In this document: in pieces, positions 50,977 through 61,966 of the stretch | Layout: each line of letters begins with the position of its first letter | Position numbering within the stretch: position 1 is the first letter of the stretch | Notes under the pieces: generated by a model | What the model saw: only the letters and a program-made list of their open reading frames with translations | Database searches by the model: none | Told to the model about the DNA's origin: nothing | Translations under genes and position numbers: made by a program | Assembly (NCBI GenBank): GCA_030248065.1 | Contig: JASAMV010003740.1 | Span: 62,001-126,000 of the forward strand | Direction of reading: 5' to 3' | From: Rhynchonema sp. JSB1_4 | Lineage: Eukaryota; Nematoda; Chromadorea; Monhysterida; Xyalidae | DNA length: 64,000 nt

Positions 50977-51371
50977 ATCGATACGCTCTCGCCACTAATC
51001 CGCTTCATCGGCAAGCACATCAACACGCCGTCGATGTTTCACGTTCTTGCCGATACCACAAACGCGCTGATTGGTTGGTTCGGTTTGTTGCACTGGCCAC
51101 CTGGTTGGACTGCTGGTGATGAAGTTTGTTACTGGAGCTGATGTTTCATTCAGGCTATAAATATTTATGTACCTTTTCAGATGTGTGCCTGTCGCCGGAC
51201 TCGCGTGTGCACGCCGACCCGCGCGTGTGCGACCTATTGTGTTTGTTGGCTGATCGCGTTCAGGAGGTCAAACAATTGCGTCAGGAATTCACGCGCACAT
51301 CTGGCGCCGTGCAAATGTTGCTGGCGCATGCGGACAACCACGTGGCCAGAGCACTGGGCGATGTTTCGTAA
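50977..51371 (+). CDS. UTP15: Second copy of UTP15 terminal exons 12-13
   Basis: Exons 50977-51073 and 51181-51371 keep the AG acceptor, GT donor, phase and stop of the originals. The first is identical to 43711-43807. The second differs at six positions, all third codon positions and all silent. No copy of exons 1-11 precedes it in the window. It may be an alternative 3' end of UTP15, a fragment not yet decayed, or the other haplotype joined in assembly. The protein segment is the helical end of the UTP15 C-terminal domain. Confidence 0.75.
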
Positions 51372-52397
51372 CAGTCAATTGTTGAGTGCGTACACTGCAA
51401 CAAGTGGAGAATATTAGTACCCTGCGTGTTAGTTAGCAGCCGTTCGCGATTTTAAATACGAAAAGAAGTGACGGTTGAATATTTACATGCACGGACAAAA
51501 TTCTGGAAAAGGTATTTCTCAAAAACCCATCTCGCATTGAAACAGATGAATAGAATAATGCTCCCCATATTTTCACGATGTGTGATATTTGCTCAATATT
51601 TCTCATTGTTTTGTTGCTGTTGTTGTTGTTATTGTCTTATTAGTTTTGCCGGATTTCCGTTGGGAAACGTTATCTGAAATAAAAAAGATCCGGGCCGACA
51701 ACGCTAGAGCGGTTATGTTTTGTGGGACGAGAGTGTCACATAAAAAAAGGTGTTCTTTTGGGTTCTCCAAGGTAGCGTAGCGGTTAGGTTAGGAGCGGTC
51801 TTAACCGTCGTACGAGGACCAAGGCTACGGTGTTGTGGATTTATTATAATATGGATTAAAAACTGGCCACCTACCTATACAATAAGGGGCTACGGTTTAG
51901 GGCCGAATATATGGCTTGATGCCTATACGGTCTGATATATGATGATGCTGGGTGATATAGGCTGGGACATAGTTGGGCTTTGGCACACAGTGGAATCCTT
52001 GCAATCTGGATCCTCATTTTATAGGAAATCTGTCGCTCGGCCTGTTTGGGGTTGGTAGTAGTAGTAGTACTTTATTTCGTTTCAGACACGAAAAAGGTAA
52101 ACATCAACAACCGCTCGAGGCGTGACAGTAACGACGAATACCTAGGTTTTTACAATTTAGCCGGCACCAATTACATAAAGAGTTGGAGTACATTTGCATG
52201 AATATAATAATTCAATACTATAATGACAATATTACACAACTGACACACAAAATAGTATTTACGCGCCACACCACAACACGATCTGAACATTATGCAATTT
52301 CGACTTTTCTTTCACATACAGTACACCTTCATCGCTGGACACCCATTTACAAAATTTTGAAAATTTGGACACAACAATATCAGCAGGCAAACAGTTG

Positions 52398-52441
<44 letters not shown>
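52398..52441 (+). repeat. 44-bp A run just after the LINE stop codon
   Basis: On the LINE sense strand this is an uninterrupted T run two bases after the stop codon. It is not the element's own 3' tail, which lies about 340 bp further on. Confidence 0.95.
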
Positions 52442-52442
<1 letters not shown>

Positions 52443-52444
<2 letters not shown>

Positions 52445-54842
52445 ACACATTGGACATCAATACAAGAGGTGAAGAGGACAAGACAGAATATTTGCATCTG
52501 GGTACCATAACAGCACGGGAATGATTGGAACGAGAACTTTTGCGATTTGACACAGTAGTTTCCAGTACAATGAAGCCAACAGGAAAATGACGGAAACCAC
52601 AGACATACATGTGCATCAATTTCATACGCCTAGAGAAAACAATTGAGCTGATGGCGCGAACACCAAACAAATCAAGTAGGGTTGTATAATCAACATCACG
52701 ATTCCAATTTCCGAGGAACACACGAATACAATACTTTTGAGTTCGCTCAAACAAGTCACGATCACGATTATGGGTGGGATATACGGCTTCAATGGCGTAC
52801 AAGAGAACAGATTGCAACAATGTAACATAGAAGTATCGACGAACATTCAATGAAACATCACGAAGCAACACACGATTCAAATATCCAGCATTACGTTTCA
52901 CTCGAGCGCAAGTAATAGTAGCGTGATCAGACATATCAAATTTGGAATCAATAACAGCACCAAGATATTTATGTGATTGCACAACAGTGACAGGCTCAGC
53001 ATTGACAGTAATAGTGGGAGCGGTCAGAAGTGGACTGGACCGAGTGAAATGTTGGATTTTGGTTTTGTTGGGATTGATTGTCAGTAGTTTTGATGAGAAA
53101 TGCTCGGTGATTGAGTTCACGTCTGCCTGCAAGTGAGCACAGCATTGGTCGGTACGCATGACATGAATCAAAACAAGATCATCGGCAAACAATACAATTT
53201 CAGTGCAATCAAACAATTTCAGACTCAATTTCAGTTTTGGAGCGGAGTTAGCATACGCACCATATAATTGAGGACCAAGCACAGAGCCCTGAGCAACACC
53301 AGAAAGAACAGGCAAAGCCCGAGAATGACACGAACCTACGCTGACAATTTGAGAGCGATCTGTCAAATAGGATTTCAGTAGTTTTACAAGAGAGTCAGGT
53401 ACACCATATTCATCCGACAAACATTGCAACAACAAGGAATGAGGTGTTTTGTCAAAAGCCTTCGCAATGTCGAAATACACAACAGTGACATGTCCTGATT
53501 CATTGAGGCCTTTCGTGACAATCGTGTTGAAACACATCAGCGCGTCCGTGGTGGAGCAACTGGCACGGAAACCGAACTGGAAGTCTGAGATGTTGGCTGT
53601 AATGTAGGGCTGGAGCAGAGATTTGACATGTTTTTCGGCTATTTTACTACAGATTGGGAGTTTAGAGATAGGACGGTAGTCGGATGGTTTGCATGACATG
53701 GTTACTTTGGGTATTGGAGTAACCAGTGCCAACTTGAAACCACTCGGCCAAACGCCAGTTCTTACGATACGGTTCACCAGAGCTGCCAATCCAGGAGCGA
53801 TCGCCTGGGCACCTTCTTTCAGCATTTGACCGGTCACACCATCGATACCTGGCGACTTGTTGGGGTTGAGGCGTTTGAGCATGAAAAAGATGGTTGATAC
53901 ATTAGCTAGGTGGTCGGTGCACGGGTCAAACATAACGTTCGTGCTGGGCACCACCGGGTCACCATTGGTGTTCCAGACACTGTGGAAGTAGGTTGCAAGC
54001 AGCTCAGCTTTACCCTGACTGTCAGCAACCAACTCACCATCAGCAGTCTGGAGTGGCGGCAACTCAGACGCCAGTTTGCCCGTGTAGTCCTGAAAACTAT
54101 GCCAGAGTTGTTTGGGATTACTGAGATTTGTGATGTTTGAATGCAAATACCCAGCCTGTGCCTTTCTGACTTCCTTTCGGACAGTCCGGCGCAGGTTGTA
54201 GTACTTGTGGTAGAGCTTTTTGTCACCAGTCTGTTTCCACTTCCTATGAACTTTCCTTTTAGCATTCGACAAACGTTTGATCTTGTTGGTCATCCATGGC
54301 TGGTCTGGGTTTCGTTTGCGTTTTCCTAACCGATGTGGAATGGCGGCCTTGGCACAGTCAAGAATGGCAGTAGACATGGCGTCCCACGCTGCATGCACAT
54401 CCAGTGACTCCATGACAAGTCTTGTCAGATTATAACGAACCAGCAGCGCACGGAAGAGGTCCCAATCAGCACGTTTGTACAGCCAGGTGAATCGACGGTC
54501 GTCTGTGCAACGAGTCTGGGATGGAAGATTGAACATCACTGAGGTCATTTCGTGGACATTTTCAATGCCAGGGAGAACCTCAGACTGACAAGTGATGTTC
54601 GTAGGCATGAAGATCACATCTATCAGTCTGCCGTTGTGGGTGGGTTGGGATATTACTTGTGTTAGACCATAGACAGAGAGTGGAGCCGATAGTTTGGTGA
54701 ATTCTGGCTTGAGGGCACAGAGATTCACATCGCCACAAACGGACAAAACGTCAAACTTTCCTGATAGATTGCCCAGAACGTTGGTCAGCTCGTCCACAAA
54801 ATCGTCCGGTTTGCACCTTGCCTCCGTCCGGTTGGTGACTTG
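52443..54842 (-). CDS. LINE endonuclease (C-terminal part) and reverse transcriptase
   Basis: An open frame of about 800 codons. The first ten or so residues of the open frame come from flanking DNA, confirming 5' truncation. Then come the end of an apurinic-type endonuclease domain (CGDVNLC, then LIDVIF), a linker, and the reverse transcriptase: SPGIDGVTG, PSDYRPISKL, FDIAKAFDKT, GVAQGSVLGP and the catalytic FADD in LFADDLV. The C-terminus has YLGAVID and a conserved helical tail with HNRDRDLFERTQ. The frame has no stops or frameshifts, so the insertion is young. Without its 5' end it is unlikely to express normally. Confidence 0.95.
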
Positions 54843-55296
54843 TGTTTGGGTTATCTGTCGTGCCATGCCAAAAATGATTATATGGAAACCGTATCCAGTT
54901 ACGCACTATGACGTCACGGTGCTGTGGTGGTGGCCGTGGCCAGGCGACGCCTAAACAAGAATCTGTCTGGAACAGATGACCTCATTTGCGGGCGTGTCAC
55001 CCACACACACGCCTTTACATATACAGTAATATGTAGTTGCTTGTGATGTGTTGGTAAATGCAGAATCTGAGATTCGAAATCTTTGTACAAGTACGCGGAC
55101 AATTGGGGACAGGAACAAATAATATGACAAGCATCCAAGAGTCACCGGTAATAGTGGTGTTCGCAGGTCCCCGACGGAGCCTTAATTCTGTTTTAAGGTA
55201 TACCTGTTTCGCGAAAACTATCCAAGTATATTATTGTAGACGCATTGAAACGGCTCAATTTCTCGTTTGTTTTGTTGCTGCTGTTGTTATTACTAG

Positions 55297-55468
55297 ACGG
55301 GACCCGTGTCCACGGCCCGGCTACAGCGCCGCGCCCGTGCCGTGCCCCCCCCCCCCCCGAAGACCCGTTAGCATACCCAAAGCTACCGGTGAAAATTGAC
55401 CCGTCCGCCCTTCCGAAGGAGGGGGCCACAGACATACATACATACGCCTTCCTGTTTTAGTAGTATAG
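55297..55468 (+). mobile_element. SINE-like element in the downstream duplicate
   Basis: It has a GC-rich head, a poly-C stretch, a CATACATACATACG tail and TTTTAGTAGTATAGA, and is flanked by ACTAG (55292-55296 and 55469-55473). The upstream duplicate near 45415 lacks it. It is the same family as 20463-20808. Confidence 0.8.
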
Positions 55469-56006
55469 ACTAGATTGTCCGATTGGTCTATGACTGGTTT
55501 CTGTTGGAAAAAGGATTATCTGTAATATAGAAACGAATGTTTCACTCAAGTCATGCGTCATAAACTACGCGCCGTTGACATCGAGAGCACAAGATTAATC
55601 TAATGTAGCCCCGGTGAACATTTCAAAAATTTATTGCTAAAAGTTTCGTGAATAACGCTCCCTGTGAACCTGGTTGCTCTGATTAAGCACGCCACAAAGT
55701 TATTGCTGTTTTTGAATGGGTTAAAACGGATATGTATGAAATGACCAGTGGCTCGAACCTTGACTTCACTTGTGTGCCTTTCGCCAGAAGGCTAATATAA
55801 TATTACCGGCAGAGATATGTACTATTGTTGGGTCCCCCCAGAATTTTCATGCATAATTAAATTTCTAATTAATGATAGAATCAGTTTGCTTGGCTGGCTG
55901 GAACTTGTGGTCAGTGCAGTTACCTTCTGTATTTGCATCTAAAACCGCTGAATTGACTATGGACGTTGTCATTTGGCCGGGTACCGATCAGCCGGTCGGT
56001 GTGAAC

Positions 56007-56981
56007 TTTATGTCTTGAAGAAGGTTTTTTGGACAAATTTCTAATAATCTCCGCTCCTGTGCTTGATTGGGGCGCCACTTGCCAATTTCTAACTATACAT
56101 TGGGTACTGCTGTGCTGTGTTCAGTACCTTGGCTGTAACTTGGCGGGACAGATACTGTACCAGCCGGCCAAAAACTGTATATGCAATACAGCGATCCTGC
56201 ACAGTGTGTTAATGCATATTATTGCAAGTGTAAATCTAACCGCAAGTTGGATATGGGACCCAATTACCCGCCACGACTGATCGTTCCTGTGCTGTGTGTC
56301 GTCGTGTGTGGCATCAGGCATCTTTTGCCAATTTATTTACCAGATACGGCACCAGACATGGCAGAAATTTCGGACGCCTGCTCTCTCGCATGTGCATCAT
56401 GCCAAACTAAAACTTACGTAAAATATTAGCCCATGCATGACCAATACAGTTGTCAGATACGCATTTTTGCCTGACGGACATACTGCGTGGGTGCACTATA
56501 TCACGGAATGTACGAGCGCAAATTAAGCCGCGCGTTATTATGGCCATAAGTTATCTCTGCAATTCCGCAAACAAGCGGACGCAAGCGCATGAGTGCGCAA
56601 CAATTTATGTTTTCCATTGTGTAATTTCAGCAGTTTTTCATTCTAAATGTTGATGTTAATGTGCAATTTCAGCTTGTTTGCATGATGTCAAGTAATTTTT
56701 TGCAATCAAAGAAATGTGAATCCAACCGAGAAATGCTGTAATAATCTGGAATCACCGACAATTCCTTGTTTGTTTGTCAGCCAAATTTGTTTTCTGGTTG
56801 ACGTGCCACGACAGCACGAGTTGTTTACAGTCAACAACGCTTAGTCACGTTGCCATCATGCCCATGCATGTGGCAGTGAGGTAATAGTGACTATATCGGA
56901 TATGGTTCCCGTGCAGTTATTCCAGCAGTGGAAGGCAGATAACCCAAGTACGATAATGACTGATCCCAGACAACTGATGAG
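56007..56981. other. No supported gene
   Basis: I see no recognisable exon, repeat boundary or RNA gene here. Confidence 0.5.
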
Positions 56982-57096
56982 CAGGGTTGGATCCGGGTTG
57001 GCAGGGCCAAAACTTTGTTGCCGAACTTTTTTAACTTTTAAAAAAAATTTCTATTTTTTAAAAAATAAAAACGCTATCGTTTTTTGCCCAACCCTG
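56982..57096. mobile_element. Short hAT-like element or deletion derivative
   Basis: It begins CAGGGTTGGATCCGGG and ends TTTTGCCCAACCCTG, as in its neighbour at 57189, but is only 115 bp and the flanking octamers differ. Confidence 0.55.
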
Positions 57097-57188
57097 TATT
57101 TACCAACCGCTAAACTAGGAGAACCATGACGAACCACAAGTTATTTCGTGCTCCTTCACAATGTATAGAGCAGTCGGAAAGTATAACA

Positions 57189-57683
57189 CAGGGTTGGGCA
57201 AAAAAAACGACGGCGTTTTTTTCTTAAAAAACGACGTTTTTTTCTAAAAAAACGCCTGGGTCGTTTTTCTTTTTTTTAAATCCTGAATTTCCTTGATTTT
57301 CCCTGATTTTTCAGGGAAAGTACCCTTATTATCAAGGAAAATCAATTTTTTGCCCCATTTTTTTTCAAAAAATTTTCGACCAATTTTTACTTTGTCGAGA
57401 TACGTCGATATACGGAGTTTGACTTTCAATGATGACCCCGGCCAAAGTTGGTCCCATGATGCGGGTCTGATATGGGATCTTAACAACTCGCTAGAAAAGG
57501 GTTGAAACCCGTTTATTTTGCCTCAGAACACATAGAATTACTTCATTTAACCACGTTTTCTTCCCAACATGAGCGTTTTCTAATTTTTTTGGGGTCATAT
57601 TTTGGTCATCTGGGCGTTTTAAAAAAAACGTTTTTTTTTAAAAACGATTTTTTGAAAAAAAAAACGTTTTTTGCCCAACCCTG
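57189..57683. mobile_element. hAT-like element with A/T-run interior
   Basis: Ends CAGGGTTGGGCAAAAAA and TTTTTTGCCCAACCCTG are flanked by GTATAACA on both sides (8 bp). The interior has alternating A and T runs with CG steps and a middle segment shared, inverted, with 63319-63600. Confidence 0.93.
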
Positions 57684-57861
57684 GTATAACATAGCATGGG
57701 TGCCCCATACTGGTGCGCTTTCGTTGTAAACTGTTTACAAGCTTTGTTATGGCCTTCTGTAGGTCACATAATGTCAAACGGCCAAACCGTGAGACTGATG
57801 TTTCAGTCGTCAAATAAAGCAACAAAGCTGGTCTATGGTATACTGCATACGTAGTCTGTAC

Positions 57862-58579
57862 CAGTGGTTAATAAAAAAAATTTTTTATTCAAACCCCATT
57901 TTTTAAAAAAAAATTTTTTTTAATTTAAAAAAAATTTTTTTTATTCCAGCCAAAAACTGCCAGAAACGAAAAAAAATGAGCGCTAAAGCAAAAAATAGTG
58001 GCATTTTTCTTCCATAACGTGTGGTAAGTGCATATAAAGCACTCACGACACGAAAACAATACTAAACAATGGTCAATGAGTACCAACAGTAGTCAGGTAC
58101 ACACCCGTACACTTCCCCCACGTGGTGTGGGTGCCTTGGTGTGGCTTTGTGACACTCAAGACGGTAAATTTGGGTGAAACTATTGCCTCTTGGTACACGA
58201 CCAATGCAAATATGTGACAAACAGTGTAAATATAGAGTGAATATCACACCGAATCACGGCTTTCGGGTCTGTTGCATGGATAAATGCATGCCCACCCAGT
58301 CACATGTACATGTGTAATCATATGAGAGGCCATGTGAGTGTGTGCACTATGTCTAGATGCCACAAAACAACGATTATGGCACCCAATACACCCATGGTAG
58401 GGTCGGGTGATGTTAACAGTAGCAATTTTTATGCAAAAAATAGCACTTTTAGAGCAAAAAAATAGAGAAATTTTCGAATTTTGAAATAATAAAAAAAAAT
58501 TTTTTTTAACTTTTGAAACGAATTTTTTTTTTTAAAAAATTTTTTTTTAATAAAAAAAATTTTTTTTTAAAAACCACTG
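57862..58579. mobile_element. hAT-like element, CAGTGGTT ends
   Basis: Ends CAGTGGTTAATAAAAAAAA and AAAACCACTG are flanked by GTCTGTAC on both sides (8 bp). Terminal regions are alternating poly-A/poly-T blocks. The middle is unrelated unique sequence. Confidence 0.92.
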
Positions 58580-59013
58580 GTCTGTACGTGTGTCAGATAC
58601 CGGTTCGCGTGCACATGACATAGTGTACGGGGCTTTGTTCGTTTGCTAGACGATTGAAACATCAGCCGCACGGTTTGACCTCTGGCAAAAATACCCTACA
58701 TATAGAAAACCGAAACAAGGCATGAAAACAGCTTACCCCCAACATTGAACACAATGCGCCAGCATGGGGTGCGCAAGCTTGGGGGAAGTACTTTCTGACC
58801 ACTCGATATACACATCTCATGCACCGATGCTCCAATCAGCATGCAGTTCAGAACATGCGTTTCACTTTCGCGCTAATCTGATAAAATGGCTTGCTACCAC
58901 ATCAGCAAAACTGCTTGGCGCGAAACTTCTCACAGATTTGTATTCCGGTGTTAAAAATATTTATTTTGTCATCAGAAAGCTGCGACTTTATGCGCTACAT
59001 AATATCTACATCA

Positions 59014-59372
59014 TAGTCCAACCACGAGCTCATGAGACGACTTTTTTTGAAGTTGGTTTGTGCGGATCCAATAATGTTCCGGTTCCACATATTTCGGAAA
59101 TGAAAGAAAGAGAAACGCACGTATTTAGTAAAAACACGCGCTTCACCTCGGTGCGTAAATTCCCTTTTGACTCGCAAAACATTGGTGTGTTCAACAATGT
59201 TGCTGTTCGCGTAAGCACGCGACGAATTGAGGTCAGCCAGCTGGAACTTGTCATCATCTCTCTCAGCCCATTCTCTTTCTTTTGCTTTTCGAAACACGTG
59301 CAACCGGAGCATTTTTGAATCTGGCCAAGCAAGCTTTAGAAAAGGTCGTCTCGTGAGCTCGTGGCTGGACTA
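59014..59372. mobile_element. TA-type MITE, family F
   Basis: Ends TAGTCCAACCACGAGCTCAT and the complement of TAGTCCAGCCACGAGCTCAC. Its interior is the inverse of 60680-61039 (shared TCAGCCAGCTGGAACTTGTC). Terminal bases resemble family A. Confidence 0.75.
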
Positions 59373-60432
59373 TACGCTCGATCAAGTTAAGGTCGAGATA
59401 CGGTATACAAAATATAGGATACTGTAATCACTTGGTAGTCACAGGCGTGCACATGGCTTGCTGAAACATCAGCGAACGTTTTGGTAACTATACAGTTGTC
59501 AATATGCGGCCATACGGCTGTGGCCGAACTGGCTGATGCTTTGAACTTTGATCAAATCTTGGAGCAACATCAAAGCGCGTTGTCATGGCGGGTTAACGCA
59601 GTCTTCCATCTCTCAGTAGAAAATGGGAACACCAATCCCGAATTCCTCCGGGTAACATGCAATGCACCCAACTAGAGTCACCCGAAAATGATTAGGTCCG
59701 TCGTGAAGCTTTAATTCCATCGAATGTCTTTACCCTTTTTCTTAATCTCACACCATGGTAACAAACAGGCGCACGTTGAGTGAAGGCTAAGGCTGAGACC
59801 CTGACTGTTAAAAAATACAAACTTCAATTTATAGACACAAAACAGCATCCGCGATATACTTTTTGGATGGGGTTATGTACGTTCTTAGATGTTGCGCCCT
59901 GCTGGCTGCTTGCTTCAACTTTATTGCACACCTGTCACGCACGACTTGACATACATGCACTTGCATACTGTATTGGTCGCACAATGACCACATGAGAATC
60001 CATCCAAAACCACCTTGATTTTCGGGATTCCAAACATGAGCCACGCTTAACCACTGCGCTATTTGTATTTCTTACAAAACATTTTCATCTGAAAATAAAC
60101 CAGCCAGTCAACCACGTTTTCAATCCCTGAAACATTTCGCTCACTGCATACTTACTTTATGTGTGATTACACGTTGGCGCGCAATGTTAATTTGAATTTT
60201 CTGGCTTGTCAATTCAGGAAAAATTTTTATACCAATACCTAATGTATACCAATAAGACCAATACCTAATGTATGTAATGTAAGCTATGGCCTTGGGTTGA
60301 CAAGTGCAAACACAATTTTGTTTGATTACGCTGTCGATTGAGATGACAGAACTTCATGTAGCACAAATAAGGCTGGCTTATGAGATCCACCACAGTTCAA
60401 TAAGGTCGTGTATACATACATGTATGTATGTA

Positions 60433-60663
60433 TACTCTGACAATATTTTTGGGAGAAACTTTTCAAGCGTGTTGCCTGATCCGTAAAGCACACGCAACGC
60501 TCGCAGCCAGATGGAGTTTCGTCGCATTTCGCAAATCACTACGTTAGACTTGTGTGTTGAGTGGCTGGCAGTCACGTGACCGCTGCAGCTAATACACGCA
60601 TAATCAGCTTTGCGGATCAGGCAACGCGTTTGAAAAGTTTCTCCCAAGAGAATTGTCGGAGTA
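60433..60663. mobile_element. TA-target foldback MITE, family E, second copy
   Basis: Ends TACTCTGACAATATTTTTGG and the complement of TACTCCGACAATTCTCTTGG are flanked by TA inside an ATGT-type microsatellite. The arms match 20606-20781, but the loop is longer. Confidence 0.85.
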
Positions 60664-60679
60664 TACATGTATGTATGTA

Positions 60680-61039
60680 TAGTCTAGCCACGTGCTCATG
60701 AGACGACTCTTTTTAAGGCTTGCTTGGCCAGATTCAAAAATGCGCCGGCTACACGGGTTTTCACAACCAAAAGAAAGAGATTGGGCCGAGAGACATGATG
60801 ACAAGTTCCAGCTGGCTGACCTCAATTTGTTGCGTGCTTGCGCGAACAACAACGTCGTTCAACACACAAATGTTTTGGGAGTCAAAAGGGAATTTGCGCA
60901 CCGAGGTGGAGAGCGTGTTTTCAAAAAAATACATGCATTTCTCTTTCTTTCATTTGCGAAATACGTGGAACCGGAACATTATTGGATCCGTTCAAGTCAA
61001 CTTCAAAATAAGTCGTCTCATGAGTTCGTGGCTGGACTG
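60680..61039. mobile_element. TA-target MITE, family F, inverted copy
   Basis: Ends TAGTCTAGCCACGTGCTCAT and the complement of CAGTCCAGCCACGAACTCAT are flanked by TA within ATGT repeats on both sides. The interior is the reverse complement of 59014-59372 with moderate divergence. Confidence 0.8.
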
Positions 61040-61232
61040 TATGTATGTATGTATGTATGTATTATGTACATATGTATGGGTTCCTGAACTTTATTTCGCA
61101 CATTTTGCCTTTCTAGGGGGCGCAGAGGTAAACGTTTTCTGGTCAGATAAGCACCACTCGTGGCACGTGTGGGCAAGTAATTCAAGCTGTAACCTACATC
61201 ATTATGCCAGTTGCATGCGATATTTTACAATG

Positions 61233-61966
61233 CAGGGTTGGAAAAAAAAATTTTTTTTTTAACAAGTTTTTTTTTAAAAAAAAATAATTTTTTTTTTAAA
61301 AAAAAAATTTTTTTTTTTAAAAAGTCTGAGATTCGGGGAAATTTTACCAAATTCGCCTAAAAAACGCGCAAAATCGCGAAAAAATGCAACTTTAATTGAC
61401 AAGTCACTTTTGTGACTTGGTTTGCATCACTTATCAAGGGTGTTTACGTCATTTCGGTACGATCCAACAGTCTGTGCTTGATATGGACCGATGATTGCTG
61501 CTCTGTGGTATCGGACACAACAGTTTGTGGCCGAATAAGCAAGATTCACTCATAAACCACACAGAATTGAGAATATAAGCTGCAGAAATACTTGTCGGGC
61601 AGCTGAATGAGTCGTATATGACCGACCTGATGGGGTATGACATCGAAGTACCATGTAGGCACATGCATACTGTGTCCCATGTATCAAGGGAAGGTATAAT
61701 AACATCATTTGGGGTATCTTAGGTACCAAATACATGCCCCAAAGGTGATTTTGTGAAGAAAATTTTTCGACCCTTGAGAAAAAATGACAAAAAATAACCC
61801 CCAAAAAGGCCATTTTTGGACGTTTTAGAACATTTTGTTCCCCCGAAAATTTTAAAAAAAAAATTTTTTTTTTAAAAAAAAATTTTTTTTCAAAAACCTT
61901 TTTTTTTTAAAAAAAAAAAAATTTTTTTTTAAAAAAAAAAAAAATTTTTTTTTTTGCCCAACCCTG
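61233..61966. mobile_element. hAT-like element with long A and T blocks
   Basis: The left end CAGGGTTGGAAAAAAAAA and right end TTTTGCCCAACCCTG are flanked by TTACAATG on both sides (8 bp). Both ends consist of alternating runs of roughly 8-14 A and T. The middle (about 61390-61840) is unique. Confidence 0.92.

Larger units (their letters stand above)
52051..54842 (-). mobile_element. 5'-truncated non-LTR retrotransposon (LINE)
   Basis: The minus-strand element starts inside its endonuclease domain near 54842 and ends at a CTACTACTACTA tail preceded by GAAATAAAG near 52055-52080. TGTTTGGG flanks both ends (52043-52050 and 54843-54850) as a likely target duplication. The upstream duplicate at about 44785 lacks it. 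The tail and RT style suggest the CR1/Jockey group; I cannot fix the clade. Confidence 0.92.
50611..56006 (+). repeat. Segmental duplication, downstream copy
   Basis: It matches 43344-45966 end to end. The extra length is a LINE (52051-54842) and a SINE-like element (55297-55468). With inserts removed both copies are about 2.4-2.5 kb, in the same orientation about 7.3 kb apart. Confidence 0.93.

Noticed and set aside
58764..59318. 184-codon plus-strand open frame
   Set aside because: More than half lies in the family F MITE at 59014-59372. The matching frame in the inverted copy is not conserved, and no domain is recognisable.
59513..59620. Sequence resembling a Leu/Ser-type tRNA start (GTGGCCGAACTGG)
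   Set aside because: The expected T-arm with GGTTCRANYCC is missing and stems do not pair.
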